A stretch of 5,305 nt of DNA from a bacterium (GTDB taxonomy: Bacteria; Cyanobacteriota; Vampirovibrionia; Obscuribacterales; Obscuribacteraceae): positions 1 through 5,305 of the forward strand of contig JAUIJG010000366.1 of NCBI GenBank assembly GCA_030431355.1, in the 5' to 3' direction. Numbering within the stretch: the stretch's first letter is position 1; each line of letters opens with the position of its first letter. Both the position numbers and the translations under genes were made by a program. The notes below the pieces were generated by a model, which worked only from the letters and a program-made list of their open reading frames with translations, was not told where the DNA came from and did not search any database. Positions 1 through 5,305 of this stretch are shown one piece after another.

Positions 1-1077
1 GAGAAGCTAAAGATTCCTGCTCCTACTGGAAAGCCTGATTCCACCAAAGATGACAAACGTTCCAATAAGACTTACAAAAGATGGAAGACAGATTACAAAG
101 TCACCATAGGTAGTATTACAAGAAGAGTACCTTTCACGGTTGAGGAAGAGAGAGAGGGATATCCGAAAGTCGGCTCCGCATTTCTAGAAGACTTAAAAGT
201 AGGATATGGCAGCGGAGAATATATCTTCACCAAGAAAGATGCGGCCGATGTCAAAGGAAAAGAATCGGCCATAAGTGAATACAAATCGGAATATGAAAGT
301 TTGCCGGATAGAGCAGAGATACGATTCACCCATGGTAGCGGCGGGCATATGCTGGTGAAAGCCCATATAAACAACAAGGCCATAGACTGTATGTTCGATA
401 CCGGCGCCAGCGGCTTCTTCGGTGTCAATCATTTGAACAGTGTAGGTATTCCGCTTCCCAAGGGCAAACCTGACTCTATGGCCAGTGGCTGGGCCGGCAC
501 CCCTATTCCGATATGGAGAATAAAAGCCAGGGTTAAAATAGGCACCATAGAAAGAGTGATCCCGATATCAGTTTCAAGCCAATGGAATCAGCCACCACTA
601 TTGGGTCAGGAATTTGTCAGGGACTACCAGTACGCCATAGACAGAGACGCGGGAAGAATGGTCCTGACTAAGAAGACAGTGAAGACCAGAGATTCGGATA
701 GACCGATTCACTCTCTTTATGATGTCCCCTGCGTGGTTGAAAACGACCGGGAATATGTCACCCTCAATGTCAACGGTCGCAGCATTCCCCATGTTCTCAT
801 CGACACCGGCGCTTCAATGACAATTATCTCCTCCGAAGCAGCTCAAGCTGCCGGAATCTCAATCCCGCCCGGTGCGCCAACCATGGTTGGCAGCGGTGTC
901 GGCGGCAGGATTTTTCTACGAGTAGTCAATGTGGATGCCAGTCTGGGCCCCATCAATTATCGCTCATTTCCTGTTCATATAGGCGGTCATGCAGGCTGTG
1001 CCATCGGTCAGGACTTTCTGAGCAGGGGGAGATTTACCGTCGACCGGGAGAAGAAGTTAATGCGATTCTTCCATTGA
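1..1077 (+). CDS. Retropepsin-like aspartic protease with tandem repeated domains (5'-truncated by window edge)
   Basis: The frame is open from base 1 to the TGA at 1075-1077, giving 358 visible residues; the start codon lies left of the window. A TTG at 301 is in frame, but homology continues upstream of it, so it is not the start. Two complete aspartic-protease-like units are visible. One has FDTGAS with D133 and a later LLGQEF (G202). The other has IDTGAS with D268 and AIGQDF (G336). These match the retropepsin catalytic D-T-G and the hydrophobic-hydrophobic-Gly motif, with nearly equal spacing (69 and 68 residues). Residues 1-80 align with the back half of the same unit (IPAPTGKPDS against IPLPKGKPDS; VGSAFLED against LGQEFVRD), so at least three units are present. 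Family members are aspartyl endopeptidases; retroviral-type enzymes work as dimers, so two DTG units in one chain could pair internally (inference). Substrate and location are unknown because any signal peptide is outside the window. Confidence 0.85.
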   Translation, partial: EKLKIPAPTGKPDSTKDDKRSNKTYKRWKTDYKVTIGSITRRVPFTVEEEREGYPKVGSAFLEDLKVGYGSGEYIFTKKDAADVKGKESAISEYKSEYESLPDRAEIRFTHGSGGHMLVKAHINNKAIDCMFDTGASGFFGVNHLNSVGIPLPKGKPDSMASGWAGTPIPIWRIKARVKIGTIERVIPISVSSQWNQPPLLGQEFVRDYQYAIDRDAGRMVLTKKTVKTRDSDRPIHSLYDVPCVVENDREYVTLNVNGRSIPHVLIDTGASMTIISSEAAQAAGISIPPGAPTMVGSGVGGRIFLRVVNVDASLGPINYRSFPVHIGGHAGCAIGQDFLSRGRFTVDREKKLMRFFH

Positions 1078-1100
1078 ATTCCGTAGACTATGGAATATTT
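1078..1100 (+). terminator. Small hairpin directly after the protease stop codon, possible weak terminator
   Basis: Bases 1078-1085 (ATTCCGTA) pair with 1089-1096 (TATGGAAT) to give an 8-bp stem including one G-U pair and a 3-nt loop. A short AT-rich tail (ATTTG) follows. It starts at the first base after the TGA, a typical place for an intrinsic terminator. The stem is low in GC and the T-tract is poor, so termination would be weak at best. Confidence 0.3.
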
Positions 1101-1121
1101 GTCGGCGTATCTGTTGGCAAA

Positions 1122-1150
1122 TTGATGGCAATCCAGAATGCAAATCTATT
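1122..1150 (+). promoter_or_regulatory. Weak candidate sigma70-type promoter for the uvrA2-like gene
   Basis: TTGATG at 1122-1127 and TCTATT at 1145-1150 are separated by 17 bp. Each matches the sigma70 consensus at four of six positions. If this promoter is used, transcription would begin near 1157, which would rule out the ATG at 1138 and require translation from the in-frame ATG at 1198 or 1210. Matches this weak are common by chance, so this is a hint only. Confidence 0.18.
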
Positions 1151-3849
1151 GCCCTCTCCGTCGAAATCTACTCAAACACCAGACGTATGACCTTTTAATG
1201 GACACTAGAATGACCTCCAACTCCGGAAGAGCGGGAATAAAAGATAACGATGAGCCGAAGTCACCTACTTCCAAGACGGCCCTCGATAAAGACAGGGTCA
1301 CCGGTCAAAATTCAGATGCAGTCAGCACCAGTGTCTCCATCAAAGGTGCCAGCCAGAACAATTTAAAAAATTTCGACATCGACATTCCCAGAAATGCCTT
1401 TGTCGCATTTACTGGCATCTCCGGCTCCGGAAAATCATCACTAGCATTTGAAACGATATACGCCGAGTCCCAACGTCGCTATTTCGAATCGATCGCTCCT
1501 TACGCGAGAAGGCTGCTACAACAGTTACCCGCGCCTGCGGTGCAAGACATCCAGGGGCTGCCCCCGGCTGTAGCTCTGGAGCAGAGACGAACTGATAGTA
1601 ATTCCCGCTCCACCGTTGGTACCATAACCAATCTTTCCAACTCTTTACGCATGCTCTATTCCAGAGCGGGAGACTACCCTGCCGATTTAAAAGAACGCCT
1701 GGATTCAGATGCCTTCTCTTCCAACACACCCCAGGGCGCCTGTGAAGACTGCCATGGCACCGGAGTGGTGCATGACGTAACAGAAGCTTCTCTGGTACCG
1801 GACCCGGAGCTGAGTATCCGGGAAAAGGCCATAGCAGCCTGGCCTGGTGCCTGGCAGGGAAAAAACTACCGAGACATCCTCGACACCCTTGGCTATGACG
1901 TCGACTCACCCTTCAAAAATCTATCAAAGAAAGACCGAAATTGGATCCTGTTTACCGAGGAAAAGCCGGTGGTCACGGTGCATCCTATAAGAGAGGCCCA
2001 CCGTATTCAGCGACCGTATAAAGGGACATATATGAGCGCTGCCTGCTATGTGCGCCATACTTTCGCCACCACCCAGAGTGCCACCATGAGAAGAAGGGTG
2101 GCTCAATTTATGGAGTCATCGCCCTGTGAACTTTGCAAAGGGAAACGCCTCAATAAAAAAGCACTGTCTGTGAAATTTGCCGGATATGACATCGCCGAGC
2201 TGGGTAAGATGTCCTTCTCTAAGCTGTCCAGTGTGCTTGAAGAAGAGCTGCATGGCATATTGAAGAAAAGACAAAAGCAGGAGTCGGAGAAACATGAAGT
2301 AGCCGCCTCCATAGTAAAAGACCTGCTCGATAAAATAGGTAATATCGCGGACATGGGTCTGGATTATCTATCTCTTGAGCGTTCTGCGCCTACTCTTTCC
2401 CAGGGAGAGATGCAACGCTTGAGGTTGGTAACACAATTGAGCCAGGGACTCTTTTCTGTCGTTTATATTTTGGACGAACCTTCCGCCGGACTGCATCCGG
2501 TCGACACCAGGGCGCTTCTGGAGATGCTCTCCCGTTTGAAGGGCGTGGGAAATAGTCTGTTTGTGGTGGAACATGAGATGGATATCGTGCGCCAGGCCGA
2601 CTGGGTCGTCGATATCGGACCAGGGGCTGGTGTCGGCGGTGGTGAACTCATTTATAGTGGTCCGGTCAATGGCCTGGCGGATGTACCCCGGTCCCATACG
2701 GGCAAGTACTTATTCAAGAAAAAGCGACCAACTTCTCAGTCCGGCAAAGAGGCTCAAAAAGCGCCTTCAAAGTGGATAGAGTTGAGTGGTATCAATCGCA
2801 ATAACATCAAAGACCTAGAAGTAAAAATCCCCCTTGGATTGCTGACAGCAGTCACCGGTGTGTCGGGCGCCGGCAAATCCACCCTGGTCTCCAAAGTGCT
2901 TGCCAGCTCCGTCGAGGATTATTTAGATTCCGAGCAAAAGCGTAAGAAGCAAGATAAGCAAGAGACAGAGGAAGAGACTCTTCAAGGGATTGAAGATGTG
3001 GATGATCTGGAGGAGCTTGAAGCCCGGAAGTTATCGACCCTTTCCATAAAAGGTCTGGAGCGGATTAGCCGGTTGGTGAGCGTGGACCAAAAACCGATCG
3101 GTCGCACGCCTCGCTCAAACCTGGCCACCTACACCGGACTATTTGATCATGTCAGAAAATTATTCGCTTCCCAGCCCCTGGCGAAAGAGAGAAAGTATAA
3201 AGCAGGTCGATTCTCTTTTAATGTGGATGGAGGTCGTTGCTCCAACTGTGAAGGCGAAGGTTTTGTATCCGTGGAGTTGCTCTTCCTCCCCAGCGTTTAC
3301 GCCCCCTGCTCCAACTGCCGGGGCAGTCGCTACAATAAGGAGACCCTGGAAGTCACTTATGAAGGCAAAAACATCGCCCAGATTCTCGATATGAGTGTGG
3401 AGGAAGCATTGGTCTTCTTCGAGGATCTACCTCCGGTGCATAGAGCGCTCAAGACCCTGGATGAGATAGGTCTCGGGTATTTGACTCTGGGCCAGCCGGC
3501 CACTGAGCTTTCCGGTGGCGAAGCCCAGAGGATCAAGCTTGCCTCCGAGTTGCAGAGGACTCAAAAAGGCAGCACCCTATACTTGCTGGACGAGCCCACC
3601 ACCGGACTCCATCCCCATGACACAGAAAGGCTGATGAAACAGCTAAAGGGTCTGGTCGAGTCGGGAAACACCGTAATAGTGGTGGAGCATGATCTGGATG
3701 TCATCTCCGAAGCTGATTGGATTATAGACATGGGACCCGGTGCCGGAGACAAGGGGGGACGTGTGGTCGCCTGCGGCTCTCCAATCACTGTCTCCGAAAG
3801 TAAAGAGAGCAGGACAGCGCCATTCATTAGATCCAGACTTTCCAGATAG
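1138..3849 (+). CDS. uvrA2: UvrA2-type ABC ATPase (UvrA paralogue lacking the UvrB-binding domain)
   Basis: The 903-residue frame has two ABC modules. Module I: Walker A GISGSGKS at 93-100, CxxC pairs C202/C205 and C330/C333, signature LSQGEMQR at 420-427, Walker B ILDEP with D446/E447, and switch His479. Module II: Walker A GVSGAGKS at 574-581, DQKPIGRTPRSN at 650-661, CxxC pairs C701/C704 and C724/C727, canonical LSGGEAQR at 791-798, Walker B LLDEP with D818/E819, and His851. Between YSRAG (174-178) and GACEDCHG (200-207) only about 20 residues remain, where E. coli UvrA has over 200. The UvrB-binding domain and the first CxxC pair are therefore absent, which defines the UvrA2/DrrC class. 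Known members are DNA-binding ATPases tied to damage tolerance or resistance to DNA-binding drugs; that role here is inferred from family. Homology begins near residue 65, and no strong ribosome site precedes ATG 1138. ATG 1198 (M21) or 1210 (M24, with GGA 7 nt upstream) may be the true start. Confidence 0.92.
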   Translation: MQIYCPLRRNLLKHQTYDLLMDTRMTSNSGRAGIKDNDEPKSPTSKTALDKDRVTGQNSDAVSTSVSIKGASQNNLKNFDIDIPRNAFVAFTGISGSGKSSLAFETIYAESQRRYFESIAPYARRLLQQLPAPAVQDIQGLPPAVALEQRRTDSNSRSTVGTITNLSNSLRMLYSRAGDYPADLKERLDSDAFSSNTPQGACEDCHGTGVVHDVTEASLVPDPELSIREKAIAAWPGAWQGKNYRDILDTLGYDVDSPFKNLSKKDRNWILFTEEKPVVTVHPIREAHRIQRPYKGTYMSAACYVRHTFATTQSATMRRRVAQFMESSPCELCKGKRLNKKALSVKFAGYDIAELGKMSFSKLSSVLEEELHGILKKRQKQESEKHEVAASIVKDLLDKIGNIADMGLDYLSLERSAPTLSQGEMQRLRLVTQLSQGLFSVVYILDEPSAGLHPVDTRALLEMLSRLKGVGNSLFVVEHEMDIVRQADWVVDIGPGAGVGGGELIYSGPVNGLADVPRSHTGKYLFKKKRPTSQSGKEAQKAPSKWIELSGINRNNIKDLEVKIPLGLLTAVTGVSGAGKSTLVSKVLASSVEDYLDSEQKRKKQDKQETEEETLQGIEDVDDLEELEARKLSTLSIKGLERISRLVSVDQKPIGRTPRSNLATYTGLFDHVRKLFASQPLAKERKYKAGRFSFNVDGGRCSNCEGEGFVSVELLFLPSVYAPCSNCRGSRYNKETLEVTYEGKNIAQILDMSVEEALVFFEDLPPVHRALKTLDEIGLGYLTLGQPATELSGGEAQRIKLASELQRTQKGSTLYLLDEPTTGLHPHDTERLMKQLKGLVESGNTVIVVEHDLDVISEADWIIDMGPGAGDKGGRVVACGSPITVSESKESRTAPFIRSRLSR

Positions 3850-3927
3850 ATTCTCGGTCCCTTCTTTGGATTAAGGTCAAGAACCGATACCGGAAATTCT
3901 TTTGATTTTGCTTCTAGAAATGCCGGC
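3850..3927. other. Short convergent intergenic gap
   Basis: This gap of 78 bp lies between the stop codons of the uvrA2-like gene and the minus-strand unknown gene. The best internal pairing is TCGGT at 3854-3858 with ACCGA at 3883-3887, plus a bulged CCTT/AAGG. No GC-rich stem with a T-tract follows on either strand, so I cannot call a terminator. The 11-mer CAAGAACCGAT at 3878-3888 recurs inside the neighbouring gene at 3977-3987. Confidence 0.5.
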
Positions 3928-4719
3928 TTAAATAAGAGCCAGCTTCTCTAAATCTTCTATCGGTTCGGTGAAGGAACAAGAACCGATGGAATGGATAAAG
4001 CTCTTTCGAGCTTCTTTGATCTGATTAAGATCAAGGGAGAGGTCTTTGTAATGAGCCCTCTCATCAAATCTAAAAGCCCCCGGGTCGCTCTCGGAGAGGA
4101 CTGCTTCGATAATCTCATCCTGGCGAGTTCCATGATAAGCCAGGGCAGAAGCCATGAGTACATTTATAAAACCATGCAAAACCGCTTTTGGTGCGTCCTC
4201 TTCATAGGTAAGGCGTTGCTCAGACCGTATTGGATGATGCAAGCCGGCGGTGGCTTTAAATGGCAGATCCAATTCAGCACAAGCCAATATAAATCCGGCT
4301 ACATGTTTCACCGAGGGAATAGCCTCCGGCACCACGCCTCCACAACGAATCTTGGCATAGTTCGATGAAGCCTTCACCTTCCTTAAACTGTCCAGGCTTT
4401 CAGGAGAGACTTCACAATAAACGGGCTTCTCGGTCTTTACTACGGCTTTACTCTCTATGGCGGCAGCTCTGGAACAATCACTATCAGTAAGCACGGATAG
4501 ATGTCCATCGAATTCACCGGAGACAGAATCCAGGTCTTTGGCTGGCACCACAAAACAGTTCAGCATCCAGGCATTTGGATCTGATTGATAGTTTCTATAA
4601 TTCCGCAGCGCTTCATCAAGACTTTTGGAAGCCGGCGGGAAAAGCCCGGCATAGTCCACAAGCCCTTCGACCAGGGTCTTAAGGGCGGGCGCCACTGTTC
4701 TAGTCTCTGTTTTAGCCAT
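3928..4719 (-). CDS. Conserved protein of unknown function (DYAGLFPPA / KATAGLHHP family)
   Basis: The protein has 263 residues. I chose ATG at 4717-4719 because AAAAAGGAG lies just upstream, with GGAG 6 nt from the ATG. A longer reading from TTG at 4737 would place this ribosome site inside the coding sequence. Its motifs recall an uncharacterised family that I remember from actinobacteria and other environmental bacteria: VDYAGLFPPA (21-30), W51 with FVVPA (56-60), KIRCGG (123-128), FKATAGLHHPIR (154-165), HGFINVLMA (182-190), FRFDE (216-220) and GSCSFTEPIEDL (246-257). No signal peptide, membrane segment or named enzyme motif is visible, so it is probably soluble and cytoplasmic. The spread of conserved Lys, Arg and His residues, and alternating strand/helix-like segments (such as 121-128, and 141-160 running into the HH motif), could suit a beta/alpha barrel enzyme; this is speculation. 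It is divergent from proB and convergent with uvrA2, so it is probably transcribed alone. Confidence 0.85.
   Translation of the reverse strand: MAKTETRTVAPALKTLVEGLVDYAGLFPPASKSLDEALRNYRNYQSDPNAWMLNCFVVPAKDLDSVSGEFDGHLSVLTDSDCSRAAAIESKAVVKTEKPVYCEVSPESLDSLRKVKASSNYAKIRCGGVVPEAIPSVKHVAGFILACAELDLPFKATAGLHHPIRSEQRLTYEEDAPKAVLHGFINVLMASALAYHGTRQDEIIEAVLSESDPGAFRFDERAHYKDLSLDLNQIKEARKSFIHSIGSCSFTEPIEDLEKLALI
3959..3987. repeat. Perfect 8-bp inverted repeat at the 3' end of the unknown gene
   Basis: ATCGGTTC at 3959-3966 and GAACCGAT at 3980-3987 can form a perfect 8-bp stem with a 13-nt loop. The right arm is part of an 11-mer (CAAGAACCGAT, 3977-3987) that also occurs at 3878-3888 in the convergent gap. 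The left arm can therefore pair with either copy. It lies within codons of the minus-strand gene near its C-terminus. No T-tract follows, so it does not look like an intrinsic terminator, and chance is possible. Confidence 0.35.
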
Positions 4720-4723
4720 TGAA

Positions 4724-4732
4724 CGCTCCTTT
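4724..4732 (-). promoter_or_regulatory. Strong Shine-Dalgarno site deciding the start of the unknown gene
   Basis: On the minus strand the sequence reads AAAAAGGAG, then CGTTCA, then ATG (4717-4719). The purine-rich core matches the 16S anti-Shine-Dalgarno well, with ideal spacing. This favours the 263-residue product over the six-residue-longer TTG reading. Confidence 0.8.
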
Positions 4733-4807
4733 TTCAAATAGACCTGCTTTGAGTCTGCGAAAGCTTCGAAAGAGATGCTAGCATATCGCGCCCGGGACAG
4801 GGCTGAA

Positions 4808-4838
4808 TTTATAGTGACACCTGGGTTTAGATCAGCAA
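4808..4838 (-). promoter_or_regulatory. Candidate promoter for the minus-strand unknown gene
   Basis: Read on the minus strand, TTGCTG (4833-4838) is followed after 19 bp by TATAAA (4808-4813). The -10 box matches the sigma70 consensus at five of six positions; the -35 box is weak and the spacing is long. Transcription would start near 4801, leaving a leader of about 80 nt before the ATG. Confidence 0.3.
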
Positions 4839-4876
4839 GAAATGCGGACTTTTATTTCGGTAACAACACGTTAGTA

Positions 4877-4905
4877 TTTACGCGAAAGCCTGGCGATAGT
4901 ATAAC
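4877..4905 (+). promoter_or_regulatory. Candidate sigma70-type promoter for proB
   Basis: TTTACG (4877-4882) and TATAAC (4900-4905) are separated by 17 bp. The -10 box matches the consensus at five of six positions and the -35 box at four of six. Transcription would begin near 4912, giving a leader of about 47 nt before the proB ATG. This is the best-formed promoter candidate in the window. Confidence 0.45.
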
Positions 4906-4958
4906 CATATAGGTCCTATTTTGATTTTTGAGAAGACAGCGCCGAAACCGGAAACAAG

Positions 4959-5305
4959 ATGAAAGCCGATAAAACCCCTCTGAATATAAGAGCTGACCTG
5001 CTGGCCAATAGCCAGCGTATTGTGATAAAGCTGGGTACCGCGATTCTGATGAAAGAGGAAGGCGGGCTTGCTCTCAGTCGATTTTATTCTTTCGTGGAAG
5101 ACATCTCAAATCTGGCAAATTCCGGCAAAGAGGTCCTGGTTGTCTCATCCGGTGCGGTCGGTCTCGGAGTCCAACACCTGAGACTGCCTAAACGTCCATC
5201 CCATCTGCCGATGATCCAGGCCTGTGCCGCTATCGGTCAGGGAATACTGCTCTCTATGTACTCGGACGCTTTCGCCAGATTGAATGTAAATACCGCCCAG
5301 GTACT
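4959..5305 (+). CDS. proB: Glutamate 5-kinase, N-terminal part (cut by window end)
   Basis: ProB phosphorylates L-glutamate with ATP to gamma-glutamyl phosphate, the first and usually feedback-inhibited step of proline synthesis in the cytoplasm. The frame runs from ATG 4959-4961 to the right edge, about 115 residues of a protein usually 260-380 long. The amino-acid-kinase fold is clear: RIVIKLGTAIL at 20-30 with the phosphate-binding Lys24, VVSSGAVGLG at 61-70, LPMIQACAAIGQG at 83-95, and NTAQV at 111-115 leading into the expected QVLL. An in-frame TGA at 4929-4931 limits upstream extension. GGA 6 nt before the ATG is a modest ribosome site. The N-terminus is about 14 residues longer than in E. 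coli ProB. Whether a C-terminal PUA domain or a following proA exists cannot be seen. Confidence 0.93.
   Translation, partial: MKADKTPLNIRADLLANSQRIVIKLGTAILMKEEGGLALSRFYSFVEDISNLANSGKEVLVVSSGAVGLGVQHLRLPKRPSHLPMIQACAAIGQGILLSMYSDAFARLNVNTAQV

Larger units (their letters stand above)
4720..4958. other. Divergent intergenic region between the unknown gene and proB
   Basis: These 239 bp hold no plausible coding frame. Visible content is the ribosome site and candidate promoter of the minus-strand gene, a candidate proB promoter at 4877-4905, a 10-bp palindrome ATGCTAGCAT at 4775-4784, and CGAAAG at 4758-4763, 4767-4772 and 4883-4888. The palindrome and the paired CGAAAG copies lie in the predicted leader of the minus-strand gene. 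I do not recognise any of them as a known operator or riboswitch. Confidence 0.6.

Noticed and set aside
301..303. TTG as a start codon for the aspartic protease
   Set aside because: The same frame is open to base 1, and residues 1-80 are homologous to the later repeats, so coding starts upstream of the window.
93..432. Two overlapping minus-strand frames opposite the protease
   Set aside because: Both are antisense to the continuous protease frame with its repeat homology and have no recognisable features.
1125..1190. Short 21-codon frame (ATG 1125 to TGA 1188) ahead of the later uvrA2 ATGs, a possible leader peptide
   Set aside because: No ribosome site, no regulatory codon run and no attenuator-like hairpins; short frames like this are expected by chance.
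1409..1909. Open frame of 166 codons on the minus strand
   Set aside because: It lies wholly opposite well-conserved UvrA2 coding sequence (Walker A through the first CxxC pair), and its translation has no recognisable domain.
3991..4368. Open frame of 125 codons on the plus strand
   Set aside because: It is antisense to the strongly motif-supported minus-strand gene; it has no ribosome site and no family resemblance.
4720..4737. Longer start (TTG at 4735-4737) for the minus-strand unknown gene
   Set aside because: The AAGGAG ribosome site lies inside those extra codons and is perfectly spaced for the ATG at 4717-4719.
1..5305. A defence system, mobile element or gene cluster with a joint function
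   Set aside because: No integrase, transposase, toxin-antitoxin, CRISPR repeat or terminal inverted repeats are visible, and the four genes have different orientations and unrelated predicted roles.

Overview
This is a bacterial window with roughly balanced base composition, the standard genetic code, short intergenic gaps and no sign of phage, transposon, CRISPR or RNA genes. The genes do not fix the taxonomy. The mix of a multi-copy retropepsin-like protein, a short UvrA2-type ATPase and a 'DYAGLFPPA' family protein would suit an environmental lineage such as Obscuribacterales-like Cyanobacteria/Melainabacteria, Acidobacteria or relatives. That placement is a low-confidence inference.

Layout. 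(1) Positions 1-1077 (+) hold the 3' part of a retropepsin-like aspartic protease gene. Its reading frame is open to the left edge, so the true start lies outside the window. The visible 358 residues contain the back half of one aspartic-protease-like unit, then two complete units, each with its own DTG-A-S active-site motif. (2) After a 60-bp gap with a small hairpin, 1138-3849 (+) encodes a short UvrA paralogue of the UvrA2/DrrC type. It has two ABC ATPase modules and CxxC pairs, but lacks the UvrB-binding domain. (3) A 78-bp convergent gap follows, then a gene on the minus strand (3928-4719). It encodes a conserved protein of unknown function with the motifs DYAGLFPPA, KATAGLHHP and GSCSFxEPIEDL. 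(4) A 239-bp divergent intergenic region (4720-4958) holds candidate promoters for both flanking genes. (5) The window ends inside proB, glutamate 5-kinase, the first enzyme of proline synthesis (4959 to the right edge, +).

The genes do not form an obvious joint pathway: a protease, a DNA-damage or drug-tolerance ATPase, an unknown protein and an amino-acid biosynthesis enzyme. Gene orientation gives at most one co-directional pair (protease then uvrA2), and a hairpin lies between them. I see no new multi-gene system. The items most worth following are the tandem retropepsin architecture, the uncharacterised DYAGLFPPA protein and the lineage-specific insertions in the UvrA2 protein.
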